Assembly: GCF_001553565.1 (NCBI RefSeq)
Contig: NZ_CP014228.1
Coordinates: 372,001 to 436,000, forward strand
Direction: 5' to 3'
DNA from: Actinomyces radicidentis
GTDB taxonomy: Bacteria > Actinomycetota > Actinomycetes > Actinomycetales > Actinomycetaceae
DNA: 64,000 bases
Below, in pieces: positions 43,576 to 51,316 of this stretch. The position numbers were made by a program, and so were the translations under genes. Each line of letters begins with the position of its first letter. Position 1 is the first letter of the stretch. Below the pieces are notes generated by a model. The model was not told where the DNA came from, did no database searches, and saw only the letters and a program-made list of their open reading frames with translations.

Positions 43576-44855
43576 CGGCGGGCCGTCCCGGCGAGGAGCA
43601 GCTCGGCGGCGCGGCCGAGCGCGGTCTGCATGGAGCGGTTCTCGAGGACCCACTGGCGGCGACGGCTCGCACGGCCACGGCCGGCCGTACCGCCGGCGGC
43701 GCCGTCGGCGTCGTCGGCCTCGCGCTCGGCGAGGGCGGCGAGGACCTCCCGGGCGACGAGGGCCGGGTCGTGGTCGACGGCCCAGCCGAGGTCGTTCGCG
43801 GGCAGGTCGGTGCGCGCGGGGCCGGGGCCCGCGTAGACGACGGGCGTGCCGCAGGCGAGGGCGGCGAAGATCTTCGTCGGGTAGGCGAAGTCGTAGCCGA
43901 GGCCGGGCTTGATGGAGACGACCGAGGCGAGGGCGCCGCGCTGCCAGGCAGCGGCCTCCTCGGGCGGTGCGAGGGGCTCGAAGCGGATCCGGGCGTCGCC
44001 GGCCGCGGCCTGCTGGAGGGCGTCCCAGTCGCTGCCCTGGCCGAGGTAGACGAGCTCGACGTCGGGGCGGGTCTCGTGGACGATCCGCAGCGCCTCGATG
44101 AAGACGCCGGCGCCCTGCCACTCCGAGGCGGTGCCCGCGTAGAGGAGGTACGGGGCGCTCGGGGCACCGGGTGCGGTCTCCCCCTCGCTCGTGAACACCT
44201 CGGTGTCGATGCCGTTGGGGACGACGGTGACCTCGCGGCCGCCGAGCTCGCGGACGCGCTCGGCGACGCCGTCGTTGACGGCGAGGACGCGGCCCGCCCC
44301 GGACAGGGCGAGGCGCTCGACGAGCCGCAGCGCGGTGACGACCCAGGCGGGTGCGCCGGTGGACTCGGAGGCGTCGGACCAGACGTCGGCGGCGTAGTAG
44401 GCGTAGGGCACGCCGCGAAGGGCGGCGGCGACGCGCACGACGGCGCCCGTCGTCGGCGGGGGCTCGGCGATGAGGAGGTCGGGGCGCGGCCCGGCGAGCA
44501 GCCGGACGGCGAGCGGCAGGTCGAAGCTCATGTACTGGGCGTAGCCGCGGATGTAGCCGGACTCGTCGCGCAGGGTGCGCGCGGAACGCACCTCGACGCC
44601 GGGGTCCTCGGGAGCGACGACGCCGGGCGGGGTGGAGGTGAGGACGGTGACGCGGGCGTCGCGGTCCGCGAGCGCGCGGGCGAGCCCGCGCAGGCGCAGG
44701 GCCGCGGCAGCGGCCTCGGGGGCGTAGAGCCGGGTGGCGAGGGTGACGCGCGGAGAGTCGTCCCACGGGTCGCGGGCGGGGCGGCGCAGGCCGGTGAGGA
44801 CGACGCCGACCCCCGCCGCGGCGGCGGCGAGGGCCAGTGCGGAGCGGGCTCTCAC
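43572..44855 (-). CDS. GT4-family glycosyltransferase, WbuB-like
   Basis: A 427-residue GT-B enzyme with an N-terminal hydrophobic helix (about 5-22) that may anchor it to the membrane. LATRLYAPEAAAAALRLRGL carries the acceptor loop, YAYYAADVWSDA is typical of WbuB-like L-fucosamine/uronate transferases, and the donor half starts YLLYAGTASEWQGAGVFIEA with YPTKIFAALACGTPVVYAG. It sits directly after wbpB and before the flippase, so the ManNAc3NAcA nucleotide sugar is the favoured donor. GTG 44855 overlaps the wbpB stop as GTGA. Confidence 0.83.
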   Translation of the reverse strand: MRARSALALAAAAAGVGVVLTGLRRPARDPWDDSPRVTLATRLYAPEAAAAALRLRGLARALADRDARVTVLTSTPPGVVAPEDPGVEVRSARTLRDESGYIRGYAQYMSFDLPLAVRLLAGPRPDLLIAEPPPTTGAVVRVAAALRGVPYAYYAADVWSDASESTGAPAWVVTALRLVERLALSGAGRVLAVNDGVAERVRELGGREVTVVPNGIDTEVFTSEGETAPGAPSAPYLLYAGTASEWQGAGVFIEALRIVHETRPDVELVYLGQGSDWDALQQAAAGDARIRFEPLAPPEEAAAWQRGALASVVSIKPGLGYDFAYPTKIFAALACGTPVVYAGPGPARTDLPANDLGWAVDHDPALVAREVLAALAEREADDADGAAGGTAGRGRASRRRQWVLENRSMQTALGRAAELLLAGTARR

Positions 44856-45850
44856 AGCTCAACGGTCCTGTTCTCCGCGGCGGAGGTGAGGACGGCGTCG
44901 ATGACCTCGAGGGTGCCGACGCCCTCGGTCATGGTCACGATGCCGGAGGCGTCACCGCCCACGGCGTCGCGGAAGTGCTCCTGCTCGAGGGCGAGGGGCT
45001 CGCGCTTCTCGATGGCGAGGCGGGTGACGTCGCCCTCGGTGACGCCGCGGAAGTTGGCGACCTGGTCCCAGGTGTTCTCCATCGTGCCGTTGGCGTAGAA
45101 GGTGAGGTCCCCGGTGAGGGTGTCCGCGACGAAGGAGCCCTTCTCCCCCGTGACGATCGTGACGCGCTCCTTGAAGGGGGTGAGCCAGTTGACGACGTGG
45201 GAGACGATGACGCCGTTGGTGAGCCGCCCGGAGGCGACGACCATGTCCTCGTTCTCGCGGCCGGAGCGGTGGGCGACCTGCGCGCTGACGTTGGCGTAGG
45301 GGGCGCCGGCGACCCAGGCGGTGAGGTCGATGTCGTGGGTCGCGAGGTCCTTGACGACGCCGACGTCGCTGATGCGGGCCGGGAAGGGCCCCTGGCGGCG
45401 GGTGAGGACCTGGTAGACCTGCCCGAGCTCGCCGGCGTCGAGGCGCTGGCGCAGGGCGCGCAGGGCCGGGTTGCAGCGCTCGACGTAGCCGACGGCGCCG
45501 ACGAGTCCCTTGTCGGCGAAGGCGTCGGCGACGCGTCGACCGGCCTCGGTGGTGTGGGCGATGGGCTTCTCGACCATCGTGTGGACGCCGGCCTCGGCGA
45601 GGGCGAGGGCGACCTCCTCGTGGTAGACGGTCGGGACGGCGACCATGGCGGCGTCGAGCCCGGCGTCGATGAGGGCGTGGACGTCGGGCAGGAGCGGCAG
45701 GTCCCCGGCGACGCCGAACTTGTCGCCCGCGGGGTCGGCGACGGCGACGAGGTCCATGCCCTCGGTGGCGCGGATGACGCGGGCGTGGTGGCGCCCCATG
45801 GACCCGAGGCCGATGAGGCCGACTCGCAGGCTCTTCGCGGTCTCGCTCAT
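44852..45850 (-). CDS. wbpB: UDP-GlcNAcA 3-dehydrogenase (WbpB/WlbA-like)
   Basis: A 332-residue Gfo/Idh/MocA oxidoreductase. GLIGLGSMGRHHARV (from residue 11) is the NAD site and EKP at 94-96 gives the lysine that acts in this family. WbpB oxidises C3 of UDP-GlcNAcA so that WbpE can aminate it. It is placed two bases after wbpE, itself overlapping wbpD, the same trio found in Pseudomonas and Bordetella clusters. The start ATG 45850 lies within a much longer open frame on this strand; only this last third has family motifs. Confidence 0.85.
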   Translation of the reverse strand: MSETAKSLRVGLIGLGSMGRHHARVIRATEGMDLVAVADPAGDKFGVAGDLPLLPDVHALIDAGLDAAMVAVPTVYHEEVALALAEAGVHTMVEKPIAHTTEAGRRVADAFADKGLVGAVGYVERCNPALRALRQRLDAGELGQVYQVLTRRQGPFPARISDVGVVKDLATHDIDLTAWVAGAPYANVSAQVAHRSGRENEDMVVASGRLTNGVIVSHVVNWLTPFKERVTIVTGEKGSFVADTLTGDLTFYANGTMENTWDQVANFRGVTEGDVTRLAIEKREPLALEQEHFRDAVGGDASGIVTMTEGVGTLEVIDAVLTSAAENRTVEL

Positions 45851-45852
45851 GC

Positions 45853-46992
45853 TCAGGCACCCGCCTTCGCGACGGCGCTGACGGCCTCGACGACGCGGTC
45901 GAGGTCCTCGGCGGTCAGCGAGGGGTGGACCGGCAGGGAGAGGCACTCGCGGGCGGCCTTCTCGGTGCCGGGCAGGTCGAGGCCCTGCGCGAAGCCGGCG
46001 AGGGAGTCGAGGCGGTGGTTCGGGATCGGGTAGTAGACGCCCGAGCCGACCTGCCACTCCTCCTTGAGGGCGGCCTGGGCTGCGGTGCGCTCCTCGCCCG
46101 TGGCCCCCTCGAAGCGGATCGTGTACTGGTGGTAGACGTGCCGGTAGCCCTCGGGGACGGCGGGGGTGACGACGCCGGCGACGCCGGCGAGGCCCTCGTC
46201 GAGGACGGCGGCGTTGGCCTGGCGCTGCTCGGTCCAGCCCTGGAGCTTGGTGAGCTGGACGCGGCCGACGGAGGCGTTGACGTCGGTCATGCGGTTGTTG
46301 AAGCCGACGAGCTCGTTGGCGTACTGCTTCTCCATGCCCTGGTTGCGCAGGAGGCGGACGCGGCGGGCGAGCTCGGCCTCGCCGGTGGTGACCATGCCGC
46401 CCTCGAGGGCGGTCATGTTCTTGGTCGGGTAGAAGGAGAAGGAGCCCCACTCGCCGAAGGTGCCCACCGGCTTGCCGTCGATGGCGGCGGCGTGGGCCTG
46501 GGCGCAGTCCTCCCAGACCTTGAGGCCGTGCTTCTCGGCGATGGCGAGGATCTCCGGCATGTTGGCGGGCAGGCCGTAGAGGTGGACGACCTCGATGGCG
46601 ACCGTCCTGGCCGTGATGGAGGCCTCGACGCTGGCCGGGTCGAGGGTGAAGGTGACCGGGTCGATGTCGGCGAAGACGGGGCTGGCGCCGGTGGCGGCGA
46701 CGGAGTTGCCGGTGGCGGCGAAGGTGAAGGAGGGGACGATGACCTCGGCCTCGCGCAGGGCGGCCGGGTCGGTCTCGTTGAAGGAGGCGAGGGTCGCCAG
46801 GTGCTGGGCGGAGGTGCCGGAGTTGACGGCGACGGCGTGGGCGCCGGCGGCGACCTGGGCGCCGAACTCCTCCTCGAAGGCCTTGACCTGGGGGCCCTGG
46901 ACGACCATGCCCGAGGCGAGGACGGCGTCGACGGCGGCGCGCTCCTCGTCGCCGATGATCGGCTTGGCTGCGGGGATGAACTCGCGTGACAT
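45853..46992 (-). CDS. wbpE: PLP-dependent 3-oxo-sugar aminotransferase (WbpE/WlbC-like)
   Basis: A 379-residue DegT/DnrJ/EryC1 aminotransferase. NSGTSA at 57-62 and EDCAQAHAA at 161-169 contact PLP, and K191 in SFYPTKNMTALEGG is the Schiff-base lysine. It would convert the 3-keto sugar made by WbpB to the 3-amino sugar with glutamate as donor. ATG 46992 overlaps the stop of the acetyltransferase by one base (TGATG). Confidence 0.9.
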   Translation of the reverse strand: MSREFIPAAKPIIGDEERAAVDAVLASGMVVQGPQVKAFEEEFGAQVAAGAHAVAVNSGTSAQHLATLASFNETDPAALREAEVIVPSFTFAATGNSVAATGASPVFADIDPVTFTLDPASVEASITARTVAIEVVHLYGLPANMPEILAIAEKHGLKVWEDCAQAHAAAIDGKPVGTFGEWGSFSFYPTKNMTALEGGMVTTGEAELARRVRLLRNQGMEKQYANELVGFNNRMTDVNASVGRVQLTKLQGWTEQRQANAAVLDEGLAGVAGVVTPAVPEGYRHVYHQYTIRFEGATGEERTAAQAALKEEWQVGSGVYYPIPNHRLDSLAGFAQGLDLPGTEKAARECLSLPVHPSLTAEDLDRVVEAVSAVAKAGA

Positions 46993-47636
46993 CAGTGGGT
47001 GACCTCTCGGATGGTGGTGTCGGACTCTGAATCAGTGGGGGCGGTCTCCTCGAAGAGGTCGCCGGTGACGGGGCAGCGCCAGCGCGGCGCGGCGTCGGAG
47101 TGGGCGGGGTCCCCGGCGGGGACGGCGACGAGGGGCTCGCCGGCGCGGCCGACCCAGCCGATGCGGCGGGCCGGGACCCCTGCGACGAGGGCGAAGGCGG
47201 GGACGTCCTTGGTGACGACGGCGCCGGCGGCGACGGTCGCCCAGGCGCCGATGGTGACGGGCGCGACGCACACCGAGCGGGCGCCGATCGCGGCGCCCTC
47301 CTCGATGGTGACGCCGACGGGCTCCCAGTCGGAGGCGGACTTGAGGGAGCCGTCCGGGTTGACGGCGCGCGGGAAGTGGTCGTTCGTGAGGGTGACGGCG
47401 GGGCCGATGAAGACGCCGTCGGCGAGGCGGGCGGGCTCGTAGACGAGGGCGTAGTTCTGCACCTTGCAGTTGCGTCCCATGACGACGCCCTCGCCGATGT
47501 AGGCGCCGCGCCCCACGATGCAGTTCTCACCGAGCTCGGCGTGCTCGCGCACCTGCGCGAGGTGCCAGACGCTCGAGCCGTCGCCGATGACGGCCTCCTC
47601 GGAGACGTCGGCGGACGGTGCGATGCGCGTGGACAT
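46992..47636 (-). CDS. wbpD: Left-handed beta-helix N-acetyltransferase (WbpD/WlbB-like)
   Basis: A 214-residue hexapeptide-repeat enzyme. The repeats run from SADVSEEAVIGDGSSVWHLA to VTKDVPAFALVAGVPARRIG, and PVTLTNDHFPRA-like text (VTLTNDHFPRAVNPDG) matches WbpD, which acetylates the 3-amino group of UDP-GlcNAc3NA. A 35-residue C-terminal extension with RWRCPVTGDLFE is unusual. ATG 47636 has AGGAG upstream. It is first in the minus-strand operon wbpD-wbpE-wbpB-GT4-wzx. Confidence 0.88.
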   Translation of the reverse strand: MSTRIAPSADVSEEAVIGDGSSVWHLAQVREHAELGENCIVGRGAYIGEGVVMGRNCKVQNYALVYEPARLADGVFIGPAVTLTNDHFPRAVNPDGSLKSASDWEPVGVTIEEGAAIGARSVCVAPVTIGAWATVAAGAVVTKDVPAFALVAGVPARRIGWVGRAGEPLVAVPAGDPAHSDAAPRWRCPVTGDLFEETAPTDSESDTTIREVTH

Positions 47637-47773
47637 GGGGCTCCTGGTGTGCTGACGGCGTCGGCTCGCCCGCCGCGGCGCGGGTGGAACGTGCCCTCCC
47701 GCACGGACGGGCGCGCCCAGTCTAAGCCGCGGCCGTGCGAGAATGCCGTGCACCCGAGGGAACGGCAGGACGG

Positions 47774-48484
47774 ATGACGGTGAGAGATGCGGCGGAGGCC
47801 GGCGCGCCGAGCGCGCCGATCGAGGACGCCTGGCTCGTCATCCCGCTGTTCAACGAGGCCGCGGTGGTCCGCGGCGTCATCGAGCGCGCCCGCGAGGTCT
47901 TCCCGCACGTCGTCGCCGTCGACGACGGGTCCCGCGACGCCTCGGCCGCCGAGGCGCGGGCGGCGGGCGCCGTCGTCGTGCGCCACCCCATCAACCTCGG
48001 GCAGGGGGCCGCCCTCCAGACCGGCTTCACCTACCTCCTCGAGCGGACCGACGCCCGCTACGCCATCACCTTCGACGCCGACGGGCAGCACGCGGTCGCG
48101 GACGCCGCCGCCATGGTCGCCCGCGCCGAGCAGGAGGATCTCGCCATCGTCCTCGGCTCGCGCTTCCTCGACGGCTCGACCCAGGTCGGCTGGCTCAAGC
48201 GCCTCATCCTGCGCACCGCGGCCGTCGCCAGCTCGCGCACCTCGGGCCTGCACCTCACGGACGCCCACAACGGTCTGCGACTCATCCGTCGCGACGCGCT
48301 CGCGCAGCTGGACCTCAGGCAGAACCGGATGGCGCACGCCAGCGAGATCGTCCGCCAGCTCGGGGAGACGGGCCTGCCGTGGGCGGAGCACCCGGTCCGC
48401 ATCGAGTACACGGACTACTCGCGATCGAAGGGGCAGTCGCTGTGGAACTCCGTCAACATCCTCGTCGACCTGCTCTTCTCATGA
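47774..48484 (+). CDS. GT2 polyprenyl-phosphate sugar synthase-like enzyme 2
   Basis: A 236-residue DPM1-type GT2 with IPLFNE at 23-28, VDDGSRD at 49-55 and FDADGQH at 100-106. It probably charges polyprenyl phosphate with a sugar for use outside the membrane. ATG 47774 has AGGACGG upstream. A DUF2304 gene follows at 43 bases, so this is the second GT2-DUF2304 pair in the window; the two GT2s share only the family motifs, so they are not a recent duplication. Confidence 0.83.
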   Translation: MTVRDAAEAGAPSAPIEDAWLVIPLFNEAAVVRGVIERAREVFPHVVAVDDGSRDASAAEARAAGAVVVRHPINLGQGAALQTGFTYLLERTDARYAITFDADGQHAVADAAAMVARAEQEDLAIVLGSRFLDGSTQVGWLKRLILRTAAVASSRTSGLHLTDAHNGLRLIRRDALAQLDLRQNRMAHASEIVRQLGETGLPWAEHPVRIEYTDYSRSKGQSLWNSVNILVDLLFS

Positions 48485-48527
48485 GCGTCGTCACCACCCG
48501 TTACCGGACCGTCCAGGGAGACCGCGC

Positions 48528-48944
48528 ATGAGGACCCAGCTCGTCATCCAGGTCGTCCTCATCGTCGCCGTCGCGGCGATGGGGTGGATGATGCTGCGCT
48601 CCCCCGGCGGCGCGCGCCACCTCGCGGCCCGGCGCCTCGTCACCCTGGCCTTCGTCCTCTTCGCGATCGTCGCGATCATCACGCCGTCGCTCGTGACGGA
48701 CCTCGCCCACCTCATGGGCGTCGGGCGCGGCGCGGACCTCCTGCTCTACGCCCTCGTCATCGCCTTCCTCGCCTCACTGCTCTCGTCCTTCCGTCGGAAC
48801 GCGGCGATGGAGCGGCGGCTCACCCGCCTCGCGCGTCGCGTCGCCCTCGAGGAGGCGCCGGGCCCGGACGGGCGGGACGCCACGTCCTCCGGCGAGGGCG
48901 GCACCCGGACGACGGCGCCTCCCTCGCGGCACGAGGAGCGCTGA
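48528..48944 (+). CDS. DUF2304 small membrane protein 2
   Basis: A 138-residue protein with three hydrophobic helices (about 4-22, 36-54, 68-84) and a charged, partly disordered tail, the same plan as the DUF2304 protein at 7483. ATG 48528 has AGGGAG upstream. Six bases separate its stop from the convergent WbbL-like gene. Function unknown; assumed to work with the preceding GT2. Confidence 0.72.
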   Translation: MRTQLVIQVVLIVAVAAMGWMMLRSPGGARHLAARRLVTLAFVLFAIVAIITPSLVTDLAHLMGVGRGADLLLYALVIAFLASLLSSFRRNAAMERRLTRLARRVALEEAPGPDGRDATSSGEGGTRTTAPPSRHEER

Positions 48945-48950
48945 GGCGGC

Positions 48951-49859
48951 TCAGCGGCGGGGAGTGGTCCTCACCGCGACCTCCTCGCGGGCGCGGAGCC
49001 CCGCGGACAGCGCCCACCTCAGGGGCGCCTGCCACGGCTCGCCGTAGGCGCGGTTGAGGTAGCGGCGGGCGGACGCGTGGTGCGCCCGCACCATCGCCTC
49101 CGGTCGGGCGCGCCAGCTGGCCCCCTGGTCGTGGACGACGACGGCGTCGGTGACCTGGACGTTGGTCCAGCCCGCTGCGCTCACACGGGCGCCGAGGTCG
49201 ACGTCCTCGAAGAACATGAAGTAGCCCTCGTCGAAGCCCTTGACGATCCTCCACGCCCGGGCCGGGAGGAGGAGGCAGGCGCCGGAGAGCCAGCCGACCT
49301 CGCGGAGCCCTCCGGTGGAGCGGCCGCGGTAGGCCTCGGTGAAGGGGTTGCCCGGCCAGACGCGTGCGAGCAGGGCGTGGCCCGTTCCGTTGATGAGGGA
49401 CGGGAGCGCACGGCCCGAGGGGTACACGGTGCCGTCGGTGTTGAGGATCCGCGGGCCGAGGCAGCCGGCGTCGGGACGGGACCCGGCCGCCGCCACGAGG
49501 GCGTCCAGGCTGCCGGGGCGCCACACGATGTCGGGGTTGGCGACGACGACCCAGTCCTCGGCGAGCCCCGCCGCACCGAGGTTGGCGCCGGCCCCGTAGC
49601 CCCGATTGCTGCCGTCACCCCGGACGACGGCGCCGTGCCGTGAGGCGGCCGTCCGCACGACGTCGTGCGCGGAGCCGTTGTCGACGACGACGGCGCTCAC
49701 GGAGTGCTGCGTCGACGCCGCGTGGAGCGAGTCGAGGAAGCGGTCGAGCTCCTCCCCCGGGTTGAAGGCCACGGTGACGACGCGGACCTCGGCGGAGCCG
49801 GGCTCGGCGAAGCGGGCGGGCGCGGGCTCCGGCTGGTCCGGTAGGTGGGTGGCAGTCAC
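48951..49859 (-). CDS. wbbL: Rhamnosyltransferase, WbbL-like (GT2)
   Basis: A 302-residue GT2 with VVTVAFNPG near 27-35, VDNGS at 59-63, NRGYGAGAN at 85-93, ANPD at 107-110 and a later FMFFEDVDLG motif. The NxGYGAGxN pattern and its position beside an LCP ligase match WbbL, which adds rhamnose to a polyprenyl-PP-GlcNAc linker in actinobacterial wall glycan assembly. GTG 49859 is six bases downstream of a TACTCT box and lacks a ribosome site. It could start the linkage unit for one of the polymers encoded here. Confidence 0.82.
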   Translation of the reverse strand: MTATHLPDQPEPAPARFAEPGSAEVRVVTVAFNPGEELDRFLDSLHAASTQHSVSAVVVDNGSAHDVVRTAASRHGAVVRGDGSNRGYGAGANLGAAGLAEDWVVVANPDIVWRPGSLDALVAAAGSRPDAGCLGPRILNTDGTVYPSGRALPSLINGTGHALLARVWPGNPFTEAYRGRSTGGLREVGWLSGACLLLPARAWRIVKGFDEGYFMFFEDVDLGARVSAAGWTNVQVTDAVVVHDQGASWRARPEAMVRAHHASARRYLNRAYGEPWQAPLRWALSAGLRAREEVAVRTTPRR

Positions 49860-49865
49860 ACGAGG

Positions 49866-49871
49866 AGAGTA
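49866..49871 (-). promoter_or_regulatory. Leaderless-type -10 box of wbbL-like gene
   Basis: Minus-strand TACTCT, six bases before GTG 49859. It shares a 157-base divergent region with the LCP gene promoter at 50005. Confidence 0.5.
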
Positions 49872-50004
49872 GCGGGGCGGCGGCTCGGCCTGGTGGATCC
49901 GTGAGACCTCGGTCGGGCGGATCGAGACGCAGCCCACGCGGGGAGTCGGTGAAGATCGTCCTCCGGGAGGAGCGCTGGTCCCCTCAACTCACAGGGCCGC
50001 TGCA

Positions 50005-50010
50005 TATGAT
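50005..50010 (+). promoter_or_regulatory. Leaderless-type -10 box of LCP gene 1
   Basis: TATGAT, six bases before GTG 50017; the closest match to the consensus TATAAT in this set. Confidence 0.55.
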
Positions 50011-50016
50011 CGCCGG

Positions 50017-51264
50017 GTGTCCTCCACCGTCACGCCGCACGCGCGGCACTCAGCGCGAGACTCACGTCGGAACCTCGGTCGCCGCGCAGGCATCGCCGTC
50101 CTCGCCGTCGTGCTCTTCCTCGTCTCCGGGGCCTGCATCGCCCTGTGGGACCTCCAGCACCAGGTCAACCGCGTCGACGTCTCGAGCATGCTCGGCACGG
50201 ACCGACCGACCCGCGCGGCCACGGCCGACTCCTACAAGGGGCAGGCGGTCAACATCCTCGTCCTCGGATCGGACTCCCGGCAGGGCGACAACGACGTCGA
50301 CGGCTCGGCGGAGACCGAGACGGTGGCCCGCTCGGACACGGCGATGGTCATGCACGTCTCCGCCGACCGGAAGCGCATCGACATCGTCTCCATCCCGCGC
50401 GACACCCTCGTGGAGGTCCCCGACTGCACGAGCTCGGACGGCTCGACCGTCTCCGGCTCGGACTCGGAGATGTTCAACCAGGCCTTCGCGAACGGCGCCG
50501 GGACGGACGATGACGAGAACGCCATCGCCGCGGGTGCGGCCTGCACCATCAAGACCGTCGAGACGCTCACGGGCGTCTACATCGACGAGTACATGGTGGT
50601 CGACTTCGACGGGCTGTCCAACATGATCGACGCGCTGGGCGGGGTCAAGGTCTACGTGACCGAGGACATCGACGACGCCGACTACACCGGGCTCGTCCTC
50701 AAGAAGGGCTGCTACCTCATGGACGGGGCCACGGCGCTCAAGTACGCCCGCGTGCGCCACGGCGTGGGCGACGGCTCCGACATCCAGCGCATCACGCGCC
50801 AGCAGAACCTCATGAGCGCCATGCTGCGCACCGCCAAGGAGAAGAACCTCCTCACCAACGCGGACGACCTCTACTCCTTCGCGAAGTCCGCGCTCGCCTC
50901 GCTCACGACCTCCCCCGGGATCGGCTCGCTGTCGACGCTCGCCGGCCTGGCGCAGTCCATCCAGGACATCGGGATGGACAAGGTGAACTTCGTGACGATG
51001 CCGAACGAGGCCCCCGACTGGAACCCGAACCGCGTCGTCCCGACGGACGAGGCGGACGAGGTCTGGGCCGCTCTCAAGGTGGATAAGGCCGTGCCGGCCC
51101 AGACCGTCTCCGTCGCCGCGGACGGGAGCACCCCCAGCGCGCAGGCGACACCGAGCGCCTCGGCCGAGGACGCGCAGACCGCGGAGGCCGCCGCCACGAC
51201 CGCAGCCCCGGCGGCGGCCAGCACGACCAAGGCGACGGAGGATCCGGCGGCCCAGTGCCACTGA
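50017..51264 (+). CDS. LytR-CpsA-Psr (LCP) glycopolymer ligase 1
   Basis: A 415-residue LCP protein that attaches polyprenyl-PP-linked polymers to peptidoglycan outside the membrane. A cytoplasmic basic N-terminus, one membrane helix (about 23-43), and the LCP core: LGSDSR at 83-88, RSDTAM at 105-110 and IPRDT at 126-130, whose Asp and Arg residues bind the pyrophosphate. The last 60 residues are an Ala/Ser/Thr-rich tail. GTG start follows a -10 box by six bases. A second LCP gene follows at 52 bases. Confidence 0.92.
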   Translation: MSSTVTPHARHSARDSRRNLGRRAGIAVLAVVLFLVSGACIALWDLQHQVNRVDVSSMLGTDRPTRAATADSYKGQAVNILVLGSDSRQGDNDVDGSAETETVARSDTAMVMHVSADRKRIDIVSIPRDTLVEVPDCTSSDGSTVSGSDSEMFNQAFANGAGTDDDENAIAAGAACTIKTVETLTGVYIDEYMVVDFDGLSNMIDALGGVKVYVTEDIDDADYTGLVLKKGCYLMDGATALKYARVRHGVGDGSDIQRITRQQNLMSAMLRTAKEKNLLTNADDLYSFAKSALASLTTSPGIGSLSTLAGLAQSIQDIGMDKVNFVTMPNEAPDWNPNRVVPTDEADEVWAALKVDKAVPAQTVSVAADGSTPSAQATPSASAEDAQTAEAAATTAAPAAASTTKATEDPAAQCH

Positions 51265-51316
51265 GCCCCATCCACCTCCACCACCGCACCACCGATCTGA
51301 TCGAGGCGCACCACCA

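Noticed and set aside
42187-44862. An 891-codon open frame on the minus strand
   Set aside because: Its first half is a shadow of the GT4 gene at 43572; the true flippase starts at GTG 43575.
44852-48391. A 1179-codon open frame on the minus strand
   Set aside because: Only its last third (45850-44852) has oxidoreductase motifs. The rest is a GC-rich shadow of the aminotransferase, acetyltransferase and an opposite-strand GT2, with Arg/Pro/Ala-rich composition.
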